Shown: positions 44,912 through 53,100 of the stretch, one piece after another
Numbering within the stretch: position 1 is the stretch's first letter
Layout of the letters: every line of letters starts with the position of its first letter
NCBI RefSeq assembly: GCF_000987765.1
Contig: NZ_LAHP01000002.1
Location: 1 to 64,000, forward strand
Reading direction: 5' to 3'
Source: Arsukibacterium sp. MJ3
GTDB taxonomy: Bacteria; Pseudomonadota; Gammaproteobacteria; Enterobacterales; Alteromonadaceae
DNA length: 64,000 nucleotides
Translations under genes and position numbers: made by a program
Notes under the pieces: generated by a model
The model's database searches: none
The model's input: the letters and a program-made list of their open reading frames with translations, nothing else
Told to the model about the DNA's origin: nothing

Positions 44912-45130
44912 CTAGCGGCCTAAAGTAACAACCATGGCTTCACGGGTCCAAAACAGCCAGAAGCGCTTTTGTTCAATGAGCTGAAACACTACTTGCCAAC
45001 CCTGCGCTGCTTGCGCATTCAACTCGGCCTCTACTTTTTTTAATGGCAAGCCAGACGCGCCCAGAAAAACGGTACCGCAACCGCCTTCGGCGATGTAAAT
45101 CATTTTGTATTCTTTAAATGCTGTTGCCAT
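44912..45130 (-). CDS. DUF4177-like small protein
   Basis: This 72-residue soluble protein with FKEYKMIYI, LNAQAAQGWQVVFQLIEQ and REAMVVTLGR fits the DUF4177 pattern (Y(K)xV ... LNxxAxxGWxxV). It is one base from yidD and heads the three-gene unit. Confidence 0.65.
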   Translation of the reverse strand: MATAFKEYKMIYIAEGGCGTVFLGASGLPLKKVEAELNAQAAQGWQVVFQLIEQKRFWLFWTREAMVVTLGR

Positions 45131-45176
45131 GTCACCTTGCCTATTTTGTTGCTTTCAAAAAGAGTAACGCGAACCG

Positions 45177-45455
45177 CTACTGATATGAGGCAAAACGTTG
45201 TTCTGCCTGTTGCTGCTGTTGCTCTGCCTGTCGAAGCTGCCACTCCAGATCAGGCAGCAGATTTATCAAATCAATATGCTCAGCTTTCAGGGCCTCAATT
45301 TCGTTTAATAATTGGATACGCTCATCTCTAAGCAGGCCGTCTGCTAATAACAACTCGGTATGACCGACAATGTGTTTTTCAACATTGTTATTGCCGCCGA
45401 GTCACCATAAAGCCACGACTCGCGTTACGCTAAGATACACGTTATATTTATCCAT
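45177..45455 (-). pseudogene. Nonsense-interrupted coiled-coil ORF
   Basis: A minus-strand frame from ATG 45455 reads 17 codons (MDKYNVYLSVTRVVALW) to a TGA at 45402-45404 and continues in the same frame for 74 codons: HIVGHTELLLADGLLRDER, then a clear coiled-coil (QLLNEIEALKAEHIDLINLL, LEWQLRQAEQQQQQAEQRF) to TAG at 45177. The downstream part has protein-like composition but no start codon. It is most simply a gene broken by one stop codon. There is no family match and no good ribosome-binding site at the ATG. Confidence 0.4.
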
Positions 45456-45516
45456 TGGCAAGTTGCAAAATAGCGGGCACTTGCCCTAGGCGAAGCGCTC
45501 GGCCGCCTAAGCCGGG

Positions 45517-45558
45517 CCGTAACAATTTTAGCAAGACAGCAAAGCGTTACGGGGGGGG
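45517..45558. repeat. Short inverted repeat next to a G8 tract
   Basis: CCGTAAC (45517-45523) and GTTACGG (45546-45552) form a 7-bp inverted repeat with a 22-base loop, and the right arm runs into eight consecutive G residues (45551-45558). No gene is evident in 45456-45726 otherwise. Confidence 0.4.
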
Positions 45559-45726
45559 TAAAAAATGTAGCTAAAAGAAAAACTATAAAGCACTTCTACG
45601 TTCTGAGATATCTCGTTTTAAATGAATTGCTATAAACCGTGCCTGGCTTCACAATGCTGTGGTTAACCCACGAAGCTCCGATTACTGAGCGCCATCCACT
45701 AAGCTTCATCATAACAGGACAGGATT

Positions 45727-45870
45727 ATGACTCTGCATATTGCCCTTATTCCAGTACTCTCTATCGTTGCCGGTATTTTGATACTGATCCGGCCCAAGAT
45801 CCTTAATTATGTTGTGGCTATTTATCTGATCGCTGTAGGTGTAATTCAGATTTTTGATCTAAAAATTTAG
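45727..45870 (+). CDS. DUF3096-family small membrane protein
   Basis: This 47-residue protein (MTLHIALIPVLSIVAGI, then ILIRPKILNYVVAIYL) has two short hydrophobic segments split by IRPK-LNY, the pattern of DUF3096. AGGACAGG lies a few bases before the ATG. The family is widespread, and its function is not known. Confidence 0.8.
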   Translation: MTLHIALIPVLSIVAGILILIRPKILNYVVAIYLIAVGVIQIFDLKI

Positions 45871-45897
45871 AGCGAAAAAGGGGGCGTAGCTAATGAG

Positions 45898-46295
45898 TCA
45901 CAGCGTGCTCCGACCCCATATTCCGTTTTTGGCCTTAAGAATAGCGCTTAACGAGAACTTGGCGTTAACTTCAGCAGGCGGCCCTTGCTTTCCACCGCGC
46001 TCATCCTCGAGTATCCAGATAGCGCCATACGGACTCTCGGTGACCTTGCGAATACGGGCCCTCATGTCGTATCGCTCTAACTCTGTTGCACTCTCGCCAT
46101 CGAAGTTGATGCGCACTATGGCCTGGGAAGAGAAGCCTGCCGCGAAGGCATCGCCCTGCCAGCCGGCAGAAAGGCCATCGACCACGGCTCATCAAAACGA
46201 GTGATGTCCTCAACCTTTAACGGCAGGTTATCCTGTGCCGATGCAAAGAACGTGATAAGTAACCCCAGAAGAGGCGCAAACAGTTGCCAGCTCAT
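45898..46295 (-). pseudogene. PQQ-type sugar dehydrogenase with large internal deletion
   Basis: From ATG 46295 (AGGAG site) the first about 45 codons encode a signal peptide and the family's N-terminus (FFASAQDNLP ... RFDEPWSMAFLPAG). In another frame the sequence then jumps to the family's C-terminus (GWQGDAFAAGFSSQAIVRINFDG, MRARIRKVTESPYGAIWILED). Both halves belong to glucose/sorbosone dehydrogenases of 350-380 residues, so roughly 250 codons are gone. The junction near 46150-46165 falls in a stretch (GGCTGGCAGGGCGATGCC) that reads sensibly in both frames. A deletion at short sequence homology is the simplest cause. Confidence 0.75.
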
Positions 46296-46386
46296 AAAAT
46301 ATCTCCTGCCTGTGTTGGTTAAGTCAGGGTTTAGTGTAGCTAAGCCATCGCAAATTACTGTCTACCTACGCGTATGATTGTTTTCA

Positions 46387-46896
46387 TCATTTTTTACCAA
46401 GCAACAGTAACTGAACCGCGTCAACCGGTCCTTTGTGAAAACCTATATGTTGTCTTGCAATGTTGACGGCTGCTAAATACGCATCTTGCGTTTTTGTTCG
46501 TTCGCTATCGTATAGAGCCTTTTTATCCTGATTAAAAATCTCAGAATTTGAGATCTTGGAAATAATACTGGCGAGCTCTGTGGCCTCGGTCAGTAATGTA
46601 TCCATCGCCTTAACAACATCTGCCGGTGCATAAATATAAATTTTATTAATATTCTTTTTGCATGCCAGTATTTTATCAGCTTGATCGTGAGCCCCATGTC
46701 CTTCGCTGTAGGCCGCATGATTTATTAGCGTATCAAGGGAGGTCAGATACTCAGTAACGGCCTCGCGCTTTAATTCTTCCTTTTGATATTCCAAATCAAT
46801 CTCTTTCTGGCGACGGTAAGTTAGAATGCCCAGCAGCGCAGTTCCAACCGCGGCAAAGGCGGCAACAATATTGGCAATAGACAAAAAAGCAGCCAT
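46387..46896 (-). CDS. Membrane-anchored hypothetical protein
   Basis: This 169-residue protein has one N-terminal membrane helix (AAFLSIANIVAAFAAVGTALLGILTYRR) and a soluble alpha-helical remainder of about 140 residues rich in Lys and Glu. AAGGAG lies 7 bases before the ATG. It stands alone, downstream of nothing obvious, in the decayed zone. The helical domain with a single anchor is common in phage- or defence-associated orphan proteins, but there is no direct evidence for such a role. Confidence 0.65.
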   Translation of the reverse strand: MAAFLSIANIVAAFAAVGTALLGILTYRRQKEIDLEYQKEELKREAVTEYLTSLDTLINHAAYSEGHGAHDQADKILACKKNINKIYIYAPADVVKAMDTLLTEATELASIISKISNSEIFNQDKKALYDSERTKTQDAYLAAVNIARQHIGFHKGPVDAVQLLLLGKK

Positions 46897-47075
46897 GTCG
46901 CTCTCCTTATGAGATTGCTTAAATTCAGTACCTTTAAATAGTAGTACAACTTCCTTAGCATATCGTTTAAAAGCAGAGAGTTTGTAGGATCAGACCAAAG
47001 CGGTGAACAAGGTTTATTTACTTTATGTATACTAAACCATAAACTCAGCGCCAGATTATTAGCAGGGATGATGAA

Positions 47076-47402
47076 ATGAAAACACTAATACCGGTAATGG
47101 TAATACTTAGCCTGACAGGCTGCGCTACAGTAAAAACACTGCCAGCGACTACTAACCAAGTTAGTATTGAGCATGAGGGCAAGAAAAGTTACTGTCAAAG
47201 CATACCGCGCATTTACAGTGGTTTTGCCTACAATTTATGTAAGCTGCATGGCGAACCAAGCCGACAGGGAAACCTTGGCAGTAGCTTCAATAATGTGCCA
47301 TTTTTTATTATCGACGGCACCTTTTCATTAGTCGCAGACACCGCCGCGCTACCCTACACCCTTTATACCCAGAATAAACACGGCAGTATTGACGTAAAAT
47401 AG
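47076..47402 (+). CDS. YceK/YidQ-family lipoprotein
   Basis: This 108-residue lipoprotein has lipobox LTGC (Cys15). The family signature is present in SIPRIYSGFAYNLCKLHGEP and FFIIDGTFSLVADTAALPYTLYTQ. It is likely an outer-membrane lipoprotein of unknown role. It is convergent with the Wadjet-like operon, with 15 bases between the stops. Confidence 0.88.
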   Translation: MKTLIPVMVILSLTGCATVKTLPATTNQVSIEHEGKKSYCQSIPRIYSGFAYNLCKLHGEPSRQGNLGSSFNNVPFFIIDGTFSLVADTAALPYTLYTQNKHGSIDVK

Positions 47403-47417
47403 TACAAGGTTAAGGTA

Positions 47418-48305
47418 TCAGTGCTGTTCAGCAATTAAAGCTTTAAGAGGTACAGATGCCAATACCATCCCCTGCATATTTTGCTGCCTTAGTCCTCTAA
47501 GCTGCTTACAGAGTATTTGCAGATACGGCTTAAATTCGGCGACTACTGTTTTGCCTGCTATACCGGCGATAAAGCTAAGCTGTTCATTCGGCAGCATGGA
47601 AGGGCTGGCGTGTTGTTGTAGTATCGCAACCTCGGGCAGCAGCATGGCGATGTAGTCTTCATTTAAAGCGATACTTACGCCTTTTGCGTCAAAATCACCG
47701 AAGTACAATACAGGTTTATGCTGTTTAAGCCAGGCAGCTTTCAGTGCTTTACAGCCTTTGCTGTAAAGCATATCGCCGCGATAAATAATTAAAGGCTGCT
47801 TGCAAGGTAGCGCCAGAGTAAAGCAGTTAAGTTGATAAAAGCAATCGAGGTTTTCTACCACCAGCAATGCATCAAATTGTTCCAGTGGCAGTTGTGGCCA
47901 GTCAATATCGATAAACTCTGCCGCTATGCCAAGATCGGTATTTGCGGCCTTATTCAGCTTTAGCAGCACCCTATTTTGCCGTGGTTGCAGGCCAATACTC
48001 TTCAGCTCTTGCTGGTTAGTAGTGGCGTTGTGTAGCCGGCTGTTTAGATTTATGTCATCCTGATAACAAGCTTGCTGCAAGTTACGTTGAACGAAGGCGA
48101 TATCATTTAGTAAGGCAAGGCTAAAGGTAAAGTACGGCAGTTTAAGACTATTGCCAGGCACTAATGTATGTTCAATACACCAGAGCAGTACCTGTTGTGC
48201 TGCTTTACCGCTGGTGTTTACCCGCTCGCTACCACTGGCATGTAGTCGCAGCTGCAGTTGCTGCAACCAACGCAGTGTTTGTGCATTTAGCGGCGGGTAA
48301 CGCAT
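47418..48305 (-). CDS. Short JetD/MksG-like Toprim protein
   Basis: This 295-residue protein has a Toprim core: an Asp/Glu strand LLVVENLDCF (Glu151) and the metal-binding DxD in LYFGDFDAKGVSIAL (Asp204, Asp206), as in JetD/MksG and topoisomerase VI-A-like nucleases. The N-terminal about 140 residues are helical with a LNAQTLRWLQQLQLRL start and lack the usual longer DUF3322-type region, so it is shorter than JetD proteins I know (about 380-400). It is the last gene of the coupled operon (TGATG overlap at 48305). In Wadjet, JetD cleaves circular plasmids loaded by JetABC. That role is inferred. Confidence 0.7.
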   Translation of the reverse strand: MRYPPLNAQTLRWLQQLQLRLHASGSERVNTSGKAAQQVLLWCIEHTLVPGNSLKLPYFTFSLALLNDIAFVQRNLQQACYQDDINLNSRLHNATTNQQELKSIGLQPRQNRVLLKLNKAANTDLGIAAEFIDIDWPQLPLEQFDALLVVENLDCFYQLNCFTLALPCKQPLIIYRGDMLYSKGCKALKAAWLKQHKPVLYFGDFDAKGVSIALNEDYIAMLLPEVAILQQHASPSMLPNEQLSFIAGIAGKTVVAEFKPYLQILCKQLRGLRQQNMQGMVLASVPLKALIAEQH

Positions 48306-49558
48306 CAGGCTGTCTGTAACTGCAGGCTAATGTCACGAATAAGCAAGAGTTGGTTCATACTGCTGGCTGGCGCTTCGTCACGCAACAGGGCAAACATCTG
48401 CTTTTCGTCTGCTGGCAAGCCCTGATGTTCGGCAATAATTTGATATAACCATATTTCACTGTCCCAGTTTAATTGCTGCTCGGCCAGATATTCCAGCGCG
48501 CTTAAGCTGCTGGTGCTATCAATAACCCGTAAGTAGAAGTTTTCAACATCCAGCTTTAATGCCTGCTGACGCGCGGCAATGGCTTCATCTTGCAGTGCTA
48601 TGGCAAAATCAGCACTTTGCTGATCGGGCAGCGGCAGTGAGGTGGCTTTGGGTATGGCCCGCACCAGTTCGGCTAGCAGTTGTCGCTCGCTGGCTTTATC
48701 GAGCGCAATGGCGGCTTGTGGCACGATGGGCGCCGCCTGATTAAACAGCAGCGGCAGTTCAGAGCGGTTAGGGTAATCGGCGGGTTGATACTTTGGATGC
48801 TGGCGCAAAAAGGCCGCCATATTATTAATTAGCATTGAACGCGACTGCTGCTGTCGAAATTTAGCCAACAGTTCCAGTAAGCGCTTTTGCACTTCTAATA
48901 AGCTGCTATGGTGCGAGCTTAGTTGGCTTTGTAACTGGCTTACCAGCAGTTTTCGCAAGTGGCTATTGCCCTCGGCCAGTTCAATGAGTTCGTTAAAATC
49001 AAGTAAGTCGAGGCCATCGAGTAAGCGGCGCAGCTGCTTTTGTGCCCGTTCGTTTTCACGAATTTTATCGTCCAGGCTGCTAACAAAACCAAAGTCGCTG
49101 TTTAGCCGGTGCCATAAACTGTCAATGGCTTCTTCAAATTGGCCGCTTAAATCGTGTACATGCTCGGTTAGTCGCTGCAGTTGCAGCTCGGCTACGCTGT
49201 AATCGCCCTGGTACTGGGCATCACGATAGGCCTGCACCCGGTTGCGAATTTGCTCTAGTTTTTCAGCCACGTCGGCGTTAATTTGCCGGCGGTTTTCATC
49301 GGCGACCATACTGGCAATCAACTCGCTAACCAGTGGCCGCAGTGCTAAAGGCTGCTGCTCGTCGGGACGCCATAAAATACGCGCCCCCATTAGCTTTTTT
49401 AAGGCGACGTCGCTAAACACGGTTTCATCAATAAAACCGTCCAAATAACCCTGCATTAAGGCTTGGTGGTGCTTACCCAGCAATACCAGCCGTTCGGCAC
49501 CAATATTAAACAGGTTAGAAGCGGTAGCCGTTTTTGCTGCAGCGTCGGCGGGCGCCAT
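48305..49558 (-). CDS. Kleisin-like MksF/JetA-like protein
   Basis: This 417-residue, mostly alpha-helical protein begins LFNIGAERLVLLGKHHQALMQGYLDGFIDETVFSDVALKKLMGARILWRPDEQQPLALRPLVSELI, a winged-helix-like start. A long helical middle (residues about 85-245) and a C-terminal domain with LDVENFYLRVIDSTSSLSALEYL follow. There is no catalytic motif. Its place beside an SMC-like ATPase and an MksE-like protein suggests the kleisin subunit that bridges ATPase heads. It is translationally coupled on both sides (TAATG at 49558, TGATG at 48305). The identification is by context and fold pattern. Confidence 0.6.
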   Translation of the reverse strand: MAPADAAAKTATASNLFNIGAERLVLLGKHHQALMQGYLDGFIDETVFSDVALKKLMGARILWRPDEQQPLALRPLVSELIASMVADENRRQINADVAEKLEQIRNRVQAYRDAQYQGDYSVAELQLQRLTEHVHDLSGQFEEAIDSLWHRLNSDFGFVSSLDDKIRENERAQKQLRRLLDGLDLLDFNELIELAEGNSHLRKLLVSQLQSQLSSHHSSLLEVQKRLLELLAKFRQQQSRSMLINNMAAFLRQHPKYQPADYPNRSELPLLFNQAAPIVPQAAIALDKASERQLLAELVRAIPKATSLPLPDQQSADFAIALQDEAIAARQQALKLDVENFYLRVIDSTSSLSALEYLAEQQLNWDSEIWLYQIIAEHQGLPADEKQMFALLRDEAPASSMNQLLLIRDISLQLQTA

Positions 49559-50178
49559 TAGAGTAATGCCTGCTGCGTCGGGGTATCATCAACCGGCAGG
49601 TGTTCTTCATCACGGATAAAGCGAATAACATCAATTAAATAGTCAATTTTACCAGTAACAATATAATACTGGCGGTCGTGATGCGGTTGTAGCAAGTAAC
49701 CATGTTCTTTTAAACGGCGGAAAATCAGCTTTACCTGGTTATCCAATGCGTCACTTTGGCTATTAAAAAAGCGATCTGCCGCCAATTGGTTCAGGCGTTG
49801 GCGCAAGCTTTGGTTATCTTCGGTGCGTAGGACAAATTCTTGCAGTTTTATGGTGTCGCCTGCGGTTATGGCGCTGTCGCGGCCCAGGGTTTCCTGCACT
49901 AGTTGCAGCCATTCCAGCAGTGGCAACAATGACTGCACGGTTTGGCTAAACTGGTTGCTTAAGTGCTCACGCGCGGTTTTGTTCAGCTCATGGTAGGCCA
50001 GATAATACACGCTTTTATCATCATTGCTAACCAGTCGCCGGTTTAATGGCCGCAGGTAATGGTTAATATCGTGCTGGCTTTGTTCATCGCTGACATGTCG
50101 AAAGGCATCTTCGTCGCTAACCCGGCAAATAAACGCCCCGGCCAGCAGCCGTTCCAGTAATGCACCATGTTGTAACAT
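49558..50178 (-). CDS. MksE/JetB-like condensin subunit
   Basis: This 206-residue protein reads LLERLLAGAFICRVSDEDAFRHVSD, then HDINHYLRPLNRRLVSNDDKSVYYLAY, and ends with IFRRLKEHGYLLQPHHDRQYYIVTGKIDYLIDVIRFI. This is the two-winged-helix layout of MksE/JetB (and MukE-like) subunits, which dimerise with the kleisin. It overlaps both neighbours by one base (TAATG). The assignment is moderately secure because size, position and motif spacing all agree. Confidence 0.68.
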   Translation of the reverse strand: MLQHGALLERLLAGAFICRVSDEDAFRHVSDEQSQHDINHYLRPLNRRLVSNDDKSVYYLAYHELNKTAREHLSNQFSQTVQSLLPLLEWLQLVQETLGRDSAITAGDTIKLQEFVLRTEDNQSLRQRLNQLAADRFFNSQSDALDNQVKLIFRRLKEHGYLLQPHHDRQYYIVTGKIDYLIDVIRFIRDEEHLPVDDTPTQQALL

Positions 50179-53100
50179 TAGCTGGCCTCCTGTTGCCGCT
50201 GCGCTAAGCGCTCAGCCAGCCGGCTGGGTTTTGGCTGAATACGTTTCAATTGCCGTTTGCTTGAGTCTTGCTGGCTCGGTTCAATTAAATAGCGGTGGGT
50301 AAACAGCATCAGCACATCAGATTCGGGGTTGGGGAAAGCACCAACGATAACAATGTTATTGGCACTGCAGGCGGCAAACAGTTTTTCAACGTTGTGATAA
50401 GCCAAGGTACCTATTTCATCAATGGGCCAATGAATGGCCACTTTGGCCGGGCCACGAAGCAACCGGGTAAAGGCCAGTAAGTACTTACATAAAATCAGGT
50501 ATGCCATACCGTGGCTGGATGACTCGAGCAGTTGACGGTCATTCTTAATAATTAACTGTGAGCCACCTTCAGTTAAATGCAGCTCCAGGCGCAGCAGCGA
50601 TTCAATGCTATATTGCTCATCAGCTCGCAGTAACTCTACTACGTCGGCCAGCGCATTAAGGTAGTGCTCAGAAGGCAGCGCCTTACCCGAATTACCCCAG
50701 TCGTCATACAGTTTGGCAAAGTGTTTTAACGGTTGCCAAAACCCCAGTTCGTCAATGGTTGATAAAATACGTACTTCTGATTTACTAATACCGTCTAGTA
50801 CTAAATCATCGGCTACCGCGTCGGTTAAACGGCGGCTTTGCTGGGCAATACGGCGGTTTATGTCGCTAAACACTGTGAAAAATTTCTTTAAATCACCGCC
50901 AAAATTTTCGCCCATTTCCAGTAATTGTTGCTGCTGATCGTTTAACAGGCGCAATAGATCGGCCAGAATAGGCAATTGCTGGCGTTTGCTGGCGTAGTCG
51001 GGCAATTTGCGTTTTTCGTACTGCAGCCGGTCCAGAAATTCGCTTCCGGCATCTTTGCTTAAGGTGGTTTCAAACTGCTCCAGCTGCTGCTTTAATTGCT
51101 GATCCAGCTTACTGCGCTGCTCTAGTGCCTCGTTGCTGCGGGCCAGCCGTTCGGTTAAATCGGCCGAGCCACTAAAGGTAACCGGGGCTACCGTTGCCAG
51201 GTGAATGTCGGCCAGCTTGGTTAATATCGGTTTTAACTGGCTCAGCGCCTGTTCCGCCTGTTGCATGTTATCTTGCCACTGACGCTTTTGCTCGTCCAGT
51301 CGCTGCTGGCTGCGGGTAACGTCGGCTTTTAGCTGGCTAAGCTGTTGGCTGAGTTCGCGTTGCTGCTGTTTCAGGCTGGTTTCTTGCTCTAGTAACTGTG
51401 GTCGGCGTTGCTGCCAATCCAGCTGCATAAAGCGCTGCCACTGGTTAAGTTCGTCCTGACGGTTTTCTACTGCCCTAATCTCGGTTTTAAGTTGCTCTTG
51501 GCGCTGCTTTAACTCGGTTAAGCGCCGCGGATCAATGCCTTTGGCCGATAATTCGTCATTAAAAGCCTGCTGCAACGCTTTAAGTTGTTGTTTGTTGTCT
51601 TCACGTTTATGTGCCAGTTGCCGATCCAGCTCGGTTAATTGCTCGTCAAACACGTGTAATTCGGTCTGCCAATCGGCTTTTAACTCAATTTTTTGTGCCT
51701 GATGGTCGTGTTGCAGTGCCTGTACGTCTGTGGATTGTTGTTGTTGTAACACGGTTTGCTGCTGTTGCTGCTGGCTAAGCTCGGTTTTTATGCTGGCCTG
51801 GCGTTGCGTTGTAAGCTCACGTTGTGCCGCATCCAAACGGTTGCTGGCGTCGCGGGCATACTCTATGTTTTGTTCATATTGGCTATATTGCCACTGTGCT
51901 TGCTCTAACTGGCTGCGGCCAAGCTCGGCTTGCTGGTGCATCTGTTGCAGTTGTTTTTCGGCGTGTTGTTTCTGTTGGTTGGCTTGCTCTAGTTGCTGCT
52001 CTGCACTGTGAATATGATGGCGAATAGCCGCTTCATCCTGAGCGTAATCGGCGGTGTCGATAGCGGCTAATTCCAGTTGTAAGCCAAATATACTGTCGGT
52101 TAAATCGGTTAAATGCGGCTGTAAATCGTGCCGCTCCAGTAAGCTTTCATGTAACACCTTGCCCAGCTTGTGTTCCCAGCCACTGTAGTGCAGCCGCAAA
52201 AAGTGACGCAAGCTGCCTTGCTCTGGCGTTAACTGGCGGTGTAACTGCTGCAGTTGCTGCTCAGCCTGGTGCTGGCCTTTACGTGCCTGCTGCAGTTGCT
52301 GATCTGCTTGCTCACGCTGTTGCCTGGCTTGTTGCCATTGCTGCTGCAGTTGCTGTATTTGGTGAGCTTGCTGCTGCGCTTGTTGCTGGGCCTGCTCTAA
52401 GCGTTGCTTAGCGTCGCGCATTTCATCATGCTCGGCAGCCGTTAGTGCCGAGCTGCTAAGCTGGCTTTGTAATACCGCAATGGCGCTGGCGGTGCTAGTA
52501 AGTTGTGCGGTAAAACGCTGTTGTTGTTGTTGTAGCCGCTGCTGAAAGGCACTTTCCAACGTGGCGAGTTTGCCATCTTGTTTCTCGCGGGTGTGGTCTT
52601 TTTGTTGTTGTAACTGTTTGGCTTTACCGCGCTGCTGTTCACTTAAGCGGTTAAATGCTTCCGCCAGCTTGGTTTGGTGTTGCTCCAGCTGGCGTGCCAT
52701 ATCGCCATGTTGTTCTACCATTAATTGGTATTGCTCTATTACTTCTTGCAGCGTGTCGCGCCAAAGCGGTAAGGCGTCGGTATCGCGCTGTAATTTAGCC
52801 ATATCGCGGCTTTCAAAGTGATCATATTGTTGCTGTAGCTGATCTAACCTAGCGCTGCTTTCCGTTAAATCGGCTTCGGTTTTGCTTAGTGTGCCGTGTA
52901 GCGCCGTTTGTTGTTGTTCAAACTGTTGCTTTAGCTGTTGTAACTGGCCGCGCACGCTGTGTACTTGTTGCTCGGCGTCGGCTTTTTCCAGCTGTTGTTG
53001 TTGCTCGTCTTGCTGTAACAGTGGCAGTAGTGCCGCTAATGCCGCCTCGGTGCCATCAAGCTGCAATGCCAGTTGCTGTAACCGTTCGAAGTCTTGCTGC

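Noticed and set aside
45137-45331. Plus-strand 64-codon frame
   Set aside because: It is the antisense of a coiled-coil frame with protein-like composition on the minus strand and has no ribosome-binding site.
45402-45404. Selenocysteine read-through at TGA
   Set aside because: No SECIS-like hairpin follows and no selenoprotein family resembles the sequence.
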